A stretch of 33,032 nt of DNA. It comes from an uncultured Oscillibacter sp. Lineage in GTDB: Bacteria > Bacillota > Clostridia > Oscillospirales > Oscillospiraceae. Location of the stretch: NCBI GenBank assembly GCA_947577075.1, contig CANPTW010000030.1:1-33032 (forward strand). The letters run 5' to 3'. Shown piece after piece: positions 23,808 through 30,924 of the stretch. The notes under the pieces are model-generated. The model was not told where the DNA came from. It ran no database searches and saw only the letters and a list, made by a program, of their open reading frames with translations. A program made the translations under genes and the position numbers. Numbering within the stretch: the stretch's first letter is position 1; every line of letters begins with the position of its first letter.

Positions 23808-24545
23808 TTACAGCTGCCGCACCGTGTAGTAAACCGCCAGGGCGAAGACCACAATGGCCAGGCACCACATGGCGTAATAGGCCGCCGTGGCGCTGAACAG
23901 GGCCACGACCACGCCCGCGGCCGACAGGCCGCAGGCCGCGTAAAGGGGCATCCGGTCCGCTCCGGCGGGGAGCAGCTTCCCCAGCTTCCCGTTTTTCGCC
24001 AGCCAGCAAAGGCCGCCCAGCAGCGCGATATAGACCACGGACAGCACCTTGGCCGGCATGCCCAGGGTCAGATTGCTGAACAGGCGGCGGCAGACCCACA
24101 GGACGATCATGGACGCGCTCAGTATGGTCAGGGACACGGAGCACTCCCGCTCATAAAAGGCCCAGATGACACTCAGCACCATGACCACCGGCACCACGAC
24201 GCTCAGCAGCGTCACCGCCGAGGACTGGTACAGGCGCATCAGCAGGCTGCCCCCGGCAAAGAAGACCCCGGCGCCCGTCAGGCACCAGCCGATCAGCCGC
24301 TTCCGCGCGTCCGCCTTCCAAAGGACGCTCAGCACAACGCCCAGAACCAGCAGCGCCGCGCCGGCGGCGGCAATGGGCAGCAGGTAGCCGTGCCAGGCGA
24401 GGGCCTGGTCCACCGTGCCGTTGATATAGTACTTGCGGACCAGCAGCAGGTACAGCTCCGCCACGCAGGCGGCGGCGAAGAAAATGATTGCGCCGTACAG
24501 GGAATTTTCCCGCTTCATGGGCTTTCCGTTCGGATTCTTTGCCAT
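23808..24545 (-). CDS. Hypothetical polytopic membrane protein
   Basis: The product has 245 residues, with about eight hydrophobic spans (for example residues 18-36, 54-76, 84-106, 111-131, 137-155, 164-183 and two near the end) and short loops. The amino end is positively charged (MAKNPNGKPMKREN). No motif or family was recognised. GGAGG lies 9 nt before the ATG. It is divergent from apbE across a 217-bp gap and convergent with the DUF4127 gene. Confidence 0.75.
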   Translation of the reverse strand: MAKNPNGKPMKRENSLYGAIIFFAAACVAELYLLLVRKYYINGTVDQALAWHGYLLPIAAAGAALLVLGVVLSVLWKADARKRLIGWCLTGAGVFFAGGSLLMRLYQSSAVTLLSVVVPVVMVLSVIWAFYERECSVSLTILSASMIVLWVCRRLFSNLTLGMPAKVLSVVYIALLGGLCWLAKNGKLGKLLPAGADRMPLYAACGLSAAGVVVALFSATAAYYAMWCLAIVVFALAVYYTVRQL

Positions 24546-24698
24546 TTATCAAGACCTCCAAGGTGTTTTTTCTTTACAAAAGTGCCGGGCTGGAAGCTCC
24601 TCCGCCGACACGCTTAAATAGTATAACAGACTTTATTCCCTTTTGCAAGAGCCAAGCTGACACGTTTTTTATTTTTTAGCCGAAACGTCGGTTTTCCG

Positions 24699-24727
24699 TT
24701 GAGAAGCGGGCCGGGGCGTGCTATACT
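24699..24727 (+). promoter_or_regulatory. Promoter of the apbE operon
   Basis: TTGAGA (24699-24704), 17-bp spacing, then TATACT (24722-24727), about 35 bp before the apbE ATG. It is probably the main start for the six-gene run to 30597. Confidence 0.7.
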
Positions 24728-24762
24728 ATAGAAACCACAACCAGACGGACAAGAGGATTGCT

Positions 24763-25884
24763 ATGAAACGTCTTACCGCATATGTTTTGCTGCTGGCCCT
24801 GCTGCTGGCCGGCTGCGGCGGTTCCGCGGACCCGGACACGGCTCAGGAGAGCATCCAGGTCATCGCCATGGACACCGCCATGCTCATCACCACCTATGGG
24901 GAGCGCTCCCCCGCCGCGGCCTACGCCTGCGAGGACGTGATCCGGGACCTGGAGGCCAAGTTCTCCCGGACCGTGGAGGACAGCGACGTCTCCCGCCTCA
25001 ACGCCGCCGGAGGAGAGGCCGTTGCCATCTCGCTGGATACCTTTACCCTGCTGAACCAGGCCCAGCACTGCTGGCGGGCGGCCCAGGGTTTTGATATCAC
25101 CATAGCCCCCCTGGCGGCGGCCTGGGGCTTCGCCGGCGGGGAGGAATACCGGGTCCCCTCCCGGGAGGAGATCGACGCCCTGCTGACCCTGGTGGACCAA
25201 GGCGCCGTGTCCTGTACCTCGAAGACCCGGGAGGAGGACCCCGCCGATTACGAGGATGAGGCTTCTTATACCGCCGCCCTGGGCCCGGGGCAGGCCATCG
25301 ACCTGGGGGGCATCGCCAAGGGCTATGCCGCCGACAAAATCGTGAAGGTCCTCCAGGAGCACGACGTGCCCCGGGCCAACATCAATCTTGGCGGGAACGT
25401 GCTGGCCTACGGCGACCGGCCCGACGGGACCCCCTGGCGGGTGGGCATCCAGGACCCGGCCCGGGCGGACGAGCAGAACGCCTTTGCCGGGGTGCTGGCG
25501 CTGACGGATTCCTTCGCCGTCACCTCCGGGGGCTACCAGCGCTATTTTGAAGAAGGCGGGAAGCGCTATCACCACATCATCGACCCGGCCACGGGCTGTC
25601 CGGCGGACAGCGGCCTTGCCTCCGTCACCGTGGTGGCGGACGCCTTCAAGACCCAGCAGCCCTGGAACGGGACCATGTGCGACGCTTACTCCACCGCCCT
25701 TTTTGTCATGGGGGAGGAAAAGGCCCTGGAGTTCTGGCGGAGCTGCCGGGACCTGGTGGCGGAGGAGCCCCTGTTCCAGCTGGTCCTGGTGACGGAGGAC
25801 GGCCGGGTGGTGGTCACCGAGGGGCTGGCGGACCGCTTTGCTTTGGACGAGAGCAGCGGGTATACCCTTGAGGTTGTCTCTTGA
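24763..25884 (+). CDS. apbE: FAD:protein FMN transferase lipoprotein (ApbE)
   Basis: The product has 373 residues. A lipoprotein signal ends at LLLAGC (Cys18), so it is anchored outside the membrane. ApbE transfers FMN from FAD to Thr or Ser of partner flavoproteins using Mg2+. Visible motifs are MDTAMLIT, DLGGIAKGYAADKIV (residues about 182-196), NINLGGNVLAYG, HHIIDPATG and the metal-site end DAYSTALFVMG. A 10-12 residue insert (KTQQPWNGTM) precedes that last motif. ATG 24763 has AAGAGG upstream. The next gene starts at its last base, so the NusG-II protein is co-translated and a functional link is likely. Confidence 0.92.
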   Translation: MKRLTAYVLLLALLLAGCGGSADPDTAQESIQVIAMDTAMLITTYGERSPAAAYACEDVIRDLEAKFSRTVEDSDVSRLNAAGGEAVAISLDTFTLLNQAQHCWRAAQGFDITIAPLAAAWGFAGGEEYRVPSREEIDALLTLVDQGAVSCTSKTREEDPADYEDEASYTAALGPGQAIDLGGIAKGYAADKIVKVLQEHDVPRANINLGGNVLAYGDRPDGTPWRVGIQDPARADEQNAFAGVLALTDSFAVTSGGYQRYFEEGGKRYHHIIDPATGCPADSGLASVTVVADAFKTQQPWNGTMCDAYSTALFVMGEEKALEFWRSCRDLVAEEPLFQLVLVTEDGRVVVTEGLADRFALDESSGYTLEVVS

Positions 25885-26330
25885 TGAGGGCGTTTCCCAA
25901 GCTCCGGCCCACGGCCTGGGATGGGCTGGTGGTCCTGTGCGTTGCCGCCCTGGCCCTGGGGACCGCCCTCTTCCAGTGGCGGGGCGGGAGCTCCGGGGCC
26001 CTGACGGCGGTGGTGTCCGTGGACGGGGAGGAGACGGACCGCTTCGCCCCGGCGGAGCTTCTGGAGGCGCCCCGGATCTACAGCGCCAACGGCTATACCT
26101 TGGAGGTCTGCGCCGCCGTCCGGGGGGAGGCTTCCCCCCTGGACCACAGGAATTCCGGCGGGGAGGCGGGGATCCGGGTGAGCCGCTCCGACTGCCCCAC
26201 CCAGGACTGCGTCCACACCGGGACCATTACGAGGGGCGGGCAGAGCATCGTCTGCCTCCCGGCCCGGATCGTCATCCGCCTGGAGGGCGGAACCGTTGCC
26301 CCGGACGCCGTGGACGCGGTGCTGGGCTGA
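25884..26330 (+). CDS. NusG domain II protein (EetA-like)
   Basis: The product has 148 residues with one amino-terminal membrane span (about 16-33) and an exported NusG-II domain. The cysteine pattern CPTQDCVHTGTITRGGQSIVCLP matches the stand-alone NusG-II family. As I recall, EetA of the Listeria and Lactobacillus flavin-based extracellular electron transfer locus belongs to this family. It is fused in translation to apbE (TGATG) and followed by a Gx-family protein, the same company as in that locus. The electron-transfer role is inferred from context. Confidence 0.82.
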   Translation: MRAFPKLRPTAWDGLVVLCVAALALGTALFQWRGGSSGALTAVVSVDGEETDRFAPAELLEAPRIYSANGYTLEVCAAVRGEASPLDHRNSGGEAGIRVSRSDCPTQDCVHTGTITRGGQSIVCLPARIVIRLEGGTVAPDAVDAVLG

Positions 26331-26425
26331 ATCAAGAGAGGACTTCATCCCCCTTGAGCATTCCCCCCTTCCCGGCGGGGGGACGAGAGACAAAAGGCGG
26401 GAACTGGGAGGCGAGGAGGCGCGGG

Positions 26426-26941
26426 ATGAAACTGACCACGAAACAGCTGACCCTCTGCGCCCTGCTGACGGCCATGGCCCTGGCGCTGAGCTATCTGGAA
26501 AACCTCTTTCCCCTCTCCCTGGCGGTCCCCATCCCCGGGGTGAAGCTGGGCCTGGCCAACATTGTGACGGTGTTCGCCCTCTATGCCCTGGGGCCGGGGG
26601 AGGCGCTTTTGATCCTGCTGGCCCGGTGCTTCCTGGGGTCCCTCTTCGCCGGGAACATGAATGCCCTGCTCTTCTCCCTGCTGGGGGGGCTTTGCGCCAT
26701 GGGGACCATGATTCTCCTCTCCCGGCGGCGGGGGCTGTCCCTTTACGGCGTGTCCGTGGGGGGCGCGGCGGCCCACAACTGCGGGCAGACCGCCGCCGCC
26801 GTCCTGACTCTGGGCAGCGCCGCTCCCCTCTATTATCTGCCCGTTTTGCTGGCGGTATCCCTGCTCACCGGCGGATTGACCGGCCTGGCCTCCGCCTGCC
26901 TCTTCCAGGGACTGCGCCGCACCGGCTTGATGAAAGGCTGA
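26426..26941 (+). CDS. Gx-family integral membrane protein (heptaprenyl diphosphate synthase component I-like, EetB-like)
   Basis: The product has 171 residues with about five spans. The opening LTLCALLTAMALALSYLENL, followed by PGVKLGLANIVTVFALY, is the signature of the Hpre_diP_synt_I/Gx transporter family. Later segments include CFLGSLFAGNMNALLFSLLGG and AAAHNCGQTAAA. The biochemical role is unsettled. With ApbE and a NusG-II protein it resembles EetB, a membrane partner in flavin-based electron export. GGAGG lies before ATG 26426. The 95-bp gap before it contains no terminator that I can see. Confidence 0.82.
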   Translation: MKLTTKQLTLCALLTAMALALSYLENLFPLSLAVPIPGVKLGLANIVTVFALYALGPGEALLILLARCFLGSLFAGNMNALLFSLLGGLCAMGTMILLSRRRGLSLYGVSVGGAAAHNCGQTAAAVLTLGSAAPLYYLPVLLAVSLLTGGLTGLASACLFQGLRRTGLMKG

Positions 26942-26946
26942 ACGCT

Positions 26947-28044
26947 ATGGACAAGAAGGACAAAAAGGACGAGATCATCCTCCAGCAGCTGGAGGTCATC
27001 CAAACCCTGACGGAGCACAACCTCCGCCGGATGGGCACGGACTTCTGGGGCGCGCCCCCAAAGCCGGAGGCCAAGGGGCCGGAAACGCCCGCCCAGGCCC
27101 CGGAGGCCCCCCGGGAAAAGGCCCCGGAGGAGTCCCCGGCCGCCGGAGAAAGGCCGAAGGAGGCCCCGCCGGAGAAGCTGGAGGACCTCCAGAAGGAGCT
27201 GGACGGCTACATCGGCCTGGCCGCCGTAAAGCGGGAGGTCCGCAGCCTCATCGATCTGGTGAAGGTCCACCAGCTCCGGGAGAAGAACGGCCTCCCGGTT
27301 CAGGAGCTGTCCCTCCACATGGTCTTCTCCGGCAGCCCCGGCACCGGCAAGACCACCATCGCCCGCCTCATGGCCCGGATCTTCCACGCCCTGGGCATCC
27401 TCTCCAAGGGGCAGCTGGTGGAGGTGGACCGGAGCGGCCTGGTGGCGGGCTATGTGGGGCAGACGGCGCTGAAAACCGGAAAGGCCGTGGAGAAGGCCCT
27501 GGGGGGCGTGCTGTTCATTGACGAGGCGTATGCCCTGAACGGCTCCTCGGACAACGACTTCGGGCAGGAGGCCATCGACACCGTCCTCAAGGCCATGGAG
27601 GACCACCGGGACGACCTGGTGGTCATCGCCGCCGGGTATGACGATTTGATGGACCGTTTCATTCACTCCAACCCCGGCCTGGAGTCCCGGTTCAACCGCT
27701 TCCTCCACTTTGAGGACTACACGCCGGAGGAGCTGCTGGCGATCTTCAAAATGCGCTGCGCCAAGGGCTGCTATGAGCTGGAGGAGGCGGCCGAGGGCCT
27801 CGTCCGGGACTTCCTCCGGGAGGAGAACCGGGACCCGGCGTCCTTCGGCAACGCCCGGGGGGTGCGGAACGTCTTTGAGCGGATTCTAGTGTGTCAGGCT
27901 AACCGCCTGGCGGGCTTGGAAACCGTCACCCGGGAGGATTTGATGAAGCTGACGGCGGCGGACGTGCTGGCCGCCCGGGGACGGGAGGACGGCAAAGCCG
28001 AAGAGGCCCCGGAGAAGGCCGCTTTGGGGGAGGAGGCGCCATGA
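26947..28044 (+). CDS. CbxX/SpoVK-type AAA ATPase
   Basis: The product has 365 residues. A charged amino end, then a Pro/Glu/Ala-rich disordered stretch (about 36-75), precede the AAA domain. Motifs are GYIGLAAVKREVRSLI, Walker A GSPGTGKT (129-136), the pore-loop-like YVGQTALKT, Walker B VLFIDEAYAL (IDEAYAL at 191-197), and arginine finger region NPGLESRFNR (R248). The family includes CbbX (Rubisco activase) and SpoVK. The substrate here is unknown. It starts 5 bp after the Gx gene stop and overlaps the next gene by 4 bp (ATGA). Confidence 0.88.
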   Translation: MDKKDKKDEIILQQLEVIQTLTEHNLRRMGTDFWGAPPKPEAKGPETPAQAPEAPREKAPEESPAAGERPKEAPPEKLEDLQKELDGYIGLAAVKREVRSLIDLVKVHQLREKNGLPVQELSLHMVFSGSPGTGKTTIARLMARIFHALGILSKGQLVEVDRSGLVAGYVGQTALKTGKAVEKALGGVLFIDEAYALNGSSDNDFGQEAIDTVLKAMEDHRDDLVVIAAGYDDLMDRFIHSNPGLESRFNRFLHFEDYTPEELLAIFKMRCAKGCYELEEAAEGLVRDFLREENRDPASFGNARGVRNVFERILVCQANRLAGLETVTREDLMKLTAADVLAARGREDGKAEEAPEKAALGEEAP

Positions 28045-28580
28045 AAACGGCGAAGCTCTTTCTGGCGGGGATGTACGTCCACCTGCTGGCCAGCGTCGCC
28101 GCCCCCATCGGCATTGTGTGCCTGGGCTGGGGCGGCGCCGGGTGGAACCGCTCCAACGGCACGCTGCTGCTGGCCTATCTGCTGGTGATCGGCCTGGTCC
28201 AGCTTCTGGGCTGGGTCAGCGCGGGGGCCGCCGTTTTGGCCTACCGCCGGAACGACATGGCCCGGCTGCGCTCCGCCTGGCGGACCTTGAAGCTGGGGGC
28301 CGTCCCCTTTTACATCCTGAATTTTCTCTGGAGCGTCCTGGCCTGGGGAGCCCTGACGGCCGCCTCCAGGGGCGTCTTCCTTCTGCTGGTCCCCATTCCC
28401 ATCGGCCTGACCTGGCTGATGATCGTTCAAAGCGGCGTCACCGGCTGGCTGTACATCCGCTGCCTCCGGGAATCCGGGGAGGACGCCGCCATTCTCCACA
28501 GCGTCTGCCAGTTCCTCCCCGTGCTGGACGTGCTCAGCACCCTCCTGCTGCTCCGGCGGCGGGGCGGGGGAAAACCCTAA
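28041..28580 (+). CDS. DUF6652-like four-span membrane protein
   Basis: The product has 179 residues with about four membrane spans (near residues 7-28, 41-65, 88-110 and 112-133) and an arginine-rich carboxyl end. It resembles DUF6652-type hypothetical proteins of Oscillospiraceae; the name is from memory and uncertain. No catalytic motif is visible. The 4-bp overlap with the AAA ATPase gene suggests coupled production, and the two may act together at the membrane. Confidence 0.68.
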   Translation: MKTAKLFLAGMYVHLLASVAAPIGIVCLGWGGAGWNRSNGTLLLAYLLVIGLVQLLGWVSAGAAVLAYRRNDMARLRSAWRTLKLGAVPFYILNFLWSVLAWGALTAASRGVFLLLVPIPIGLTWLMIVQSGVTGWLYIRCLRESGEDAAILHSVCQFLPVLDVLSTLLLLRRRGGGKP

Positions 28581-28599
28581 TGCTCCGGGAGGTCCGCCT

Positions 28600-30597
28600 A
28601 TGCTGAAAAAAGCGCTCTGCCTGCTGCTGGCCCTGGCCCTTGTCTCCGGCCCGGCGGCGGCTGTGAAATGGGAATACCCCGCCTCCGCCCATCCGGAGAC
28701 GGACTACGCCGATATGCTTCCCGTCACCGGCTTTGACGAGACGGCCCTGCTGGCCGCCCTGAAGGAGCTGGAGAACGTCTGCTCCCGCCACAGCCGGGAC
28801 CGGGACGACAAGCAGACCCGCCGCCGGGTCCAGGCCCTCTATGAGCAGATTCTGGAGGAGATGGACCTCCTGTCCACCAAGGCGAATCTCAGCTCCATTC
28901 AATATGACGCCAGCGGCGGGGCCCCGGAGGCGTCGGCGCTGTATCTGGAGCTCTCCGCCCAGCAGACCCGGCTGACCGACCGCTGCTATCAGGCGCTGTC
29001 CGCCATGGCGGCCTCGCCCTACGCGGATCTGCTGGACGAGGACGCGGGGGAGGGGGCGGCCCGGAGCCTTCTGGGCTACCGGGGCCTGACGGAGGAGGAG
29101 GCCGCCCTCTACGAGGAGGAGGACCGGCTGATTCAGGACTACGACCGGATCATTGCCCAGGGCGTTCCGGTTCAGGCCCTGGGGCGGGTCTGGACGGCGG
29201 AGGAGCTGGAGGACGCCGGGGTGGACGCGGAAACCTATGAGGCCGTCAGCGAGGCGCTGATTGCCGGGCGGTACCAGGCCGCCGGGGAGCTCTATCTCCG
29301 GCTGGTCCGGCTGCGGACGGACCAGGCCCAACGGGCCGGGTACGACGATTACGCCGCCTATGCCTACGAGACCCTTTACACCCGGGATTACACGCTGGAG
29401 GACGCAGCGGCCCTTCGAGAGGCGGCGAAGCGGGAGATTCTCCCCCTCCAGCTCCGGCTGCTGGAGGAGTCCGGCGACCGGGAGCTCCGGGCCCTCAGCG
29501 TGCGGAGCCGCCTGAACGGGGAGGAGGTCCTGGACGCGGTCCGGCCCTTCATCCGGGACTTCGACCGGGAGATGGGGAAGACCTTTGACTTCATGCGGGC
29601 CCATGGGCTCTATGACATCGAATACGGCGAGGCGAAGCTGGCCACCGGATACACCGTGGCCCTGCCCGCCTATGGCAGCGCCTTTATTTTCAACAGCCCC
29701 TATGGGGACTATCAGGACCTCAGCGACCTGGTCCACGAGTTCGGCCACTTCAACGAGACGTTTCACTGCACCCAGCACGACCTCTGGGCGGACTTCAACA
29801 TCGACGTGGGGGAGATCGACTCCCAGGCCCTGGAGCTGATGTTCACGGAAGAGGCCGGAGAGCTCTTCGGGGAGCCCTATGGGGAGGTCTACCGGGACGC
29901 GATCCTCTATAACATTCTGGACTCCATCCTGGACGGCTGCCTCTATGACGAGTTTCAGGCGGCGGCCTATCAGGACCCGGGGATGACGGTGGAGGAGCTG
30001 GACCGGCTCTTCCTGCGGCTATCCGAGGAGTACGGCTATTCCTACGCCTCCGGCACGGAGACGGACCCCACCTGGGTGGAGAACGCCCACAACTTCCAAA
30101 ATCCCCTGTACTTCATCAGCTACGCCACCTCCGCCCTCTCGGCCCTGGACCTGTGGTTCCTCTACCTGGACCGGCCCCGGGAGGCCAAGGAGGTCTATCT
30201 GGAGCTCTCGGCCCTGTCCCTCTCCCTGCCCTACCGGGCGGCGGTGGAGGAGGTGGGCCTCCGGGACATCTTCGACCGGGAAACCGTCCCCGCCCTGGCG
30301 GAAACGCTGGAGGGCTATCTGGACGGGAAACCCGTGTCCCGAAGCGGGGGCGGGCGTCCCACGGCCCTCCTGGCCATGGAAGGTTTCGCGTTGGTCTATA
30401 TTGCACTCTGCGTCCTGCTGATATTCTTCCTTACCCGCTTCCTCTCCCGGAATCGGGCCTGGAGCAGCCGGCCCCGCCGAGCCGGGCGGAAGGACAGGGA
30501 CCCGCCCTCCCGGCTCTCCCGTCAGGCCCCGGGGACCCGCCGAACCGGGGAGGACCCCTGGTCCGCGCAGGACAAAAAGCCCCCCTGGGAGCTGTGA
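28600..30597 (+). CDS. M3-like zinc oligoendopeptidase, exported and membrane-anchored
   Basis: The product has 665 residues. A signal peptide (residues 1-21) is followed by a long helical domain with the M3/PepF layout. The zinc motif HEFGHFNE (H379, E380, H383) is followed about 25 residues later by GEIDSQALELMF, with a candidate third ligand Glu405 or Glu412. A single span near residues 592-614 precedes a 46-residue Arg/Pro-rich tail. Most M3 peptidases are cytosolic, so a secreted, tail-anchored form is less common. It probably degrades peptides outside the membrane. GGGAGG precedes ATG 28600. It closes the apbE operon and is followed by the second 208-bp repeat. Confidence 0.85.
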   Translation: MLKKALCLLLALALVSGPAAAVKWEYPASAHPETDYADMLPVTGFDETALLAALKELENVCSRHSRDRDDKQTRRRVQALYEQILEEMDLLSTKANLSSIQYDASGGAPEASALYLELSAQQTRLTDRCYQALSAMAASPYADLLDEDAGEGAARSLLGYRGLTEEEAALYEEEDRLIQDYDRIIAQGVPVQALGRVWTAEELEDAGVDAETYEAVSEALIAGRYQAAGELYLRLVRLRTDQAQRAGYDDYAAYAYETLYTRDYTLEDAAALREAAKREILPLQLRLLEESGDRELRALSVRSRLNGEEVLDAVRPFIRDFDREMGKTFDFMRAHGLYDIEYGEAKLATGYTVALPAYGSAFIFNSPYGDYQDLSDLVHEFGHFNETFHCTQHDLWADFNIDVGEIDSQALELMFTEEAGELFGEPYGEVYRDAILYNILDSILDGCLYDEFQAAAYQDPGMTVEELDRLFLRLSEEYGYSYASGTETDPTWVENAHNFQNPLYFISYATSALSALDLWFLYLDRPREAKEVYLELSALSLSLPYRAAVEEVGLRDIFDRETVPALAETLEGYLDGKPVSRSGGGRPTALLAMEGFALVYIALCVLLIFFLTRFLSRNRAWSSRPRRAGRKDRDPPSRLSRQAPGTRRTGEDPWSAQDKKPPWEL

Positions 30598-30604
30598 GCC
30601 CAAA

Positions 30605-30813
30605 GGACCGCCTGAAAAGGCGGTCCTCAGCTTGTCGAAAAACGCATAAAACCGATTCAACGGGAAGGAAGGGTGTGCGCGGGAAACCCAGGAAGGGTTT
30701 CCTGCGCCATTTAAATCCCAAGTTTTCAGAACTTTTTTGAAGTTCTGAAAACTTGCTCAGGCTGGCGAAAAATACGTTTTCGCCAGCCTGAGGGCCGCCT
30801 GAAAAGGCGGTCC
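30605..30813. repeat. Hairpin-rich 209-bp dispersed repeat, copy 2
   Basis: It has the same layout as 13048-13255. The end hairpins here are GGACCGCCT/AGGCGGTCC (30605-30626) and a near-identical one at 30792-30813. The 56-nt core 30656-30711 is identical to copy 1. The hairpin GTTTTCAGAACTT/AAGTTCTGAAAAC and a perfect CTCAGGCTGGCGAAAA stem-loop (about 30757-30792) follow. The right end hairpin runs into TTTTTT and so works as an intrinsic terminator for the peptidase gene. It starts 8 bp after that gene's stop. Confidence 0.85.
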
Positions 30814-30859
30814 TTTTTTGAAGAATTTTTCCGGGCTGCGCCGTATTGTTATTTGGGGC

Positions 30860-30888
30860 TTGACTTTGGAAAATCACAGGTGTACTAT
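30860..30888 (+). promoter_or_regulatory. Promoter of the S41 protease gene
   Basis: TTGACT (30860-30865), 17-bp spacing, then TACTAT (30883-30888), about 36 bp before the ATG at 30925. Confidence 0.65.
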
Positions 30889-30924
30889 TGTATTATTGAA
30901 CTAGTGAAATGGAGGGCGTACCTT

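Noticed and set aside
21770-23854. Minus-strand open frame of 694 codons opposite the DUF4127 gene
   Set aside because: Low-complexity Pro/Gly/Arg/Val composition and no start signal. The plus strand has a signal peptide and a family motif.
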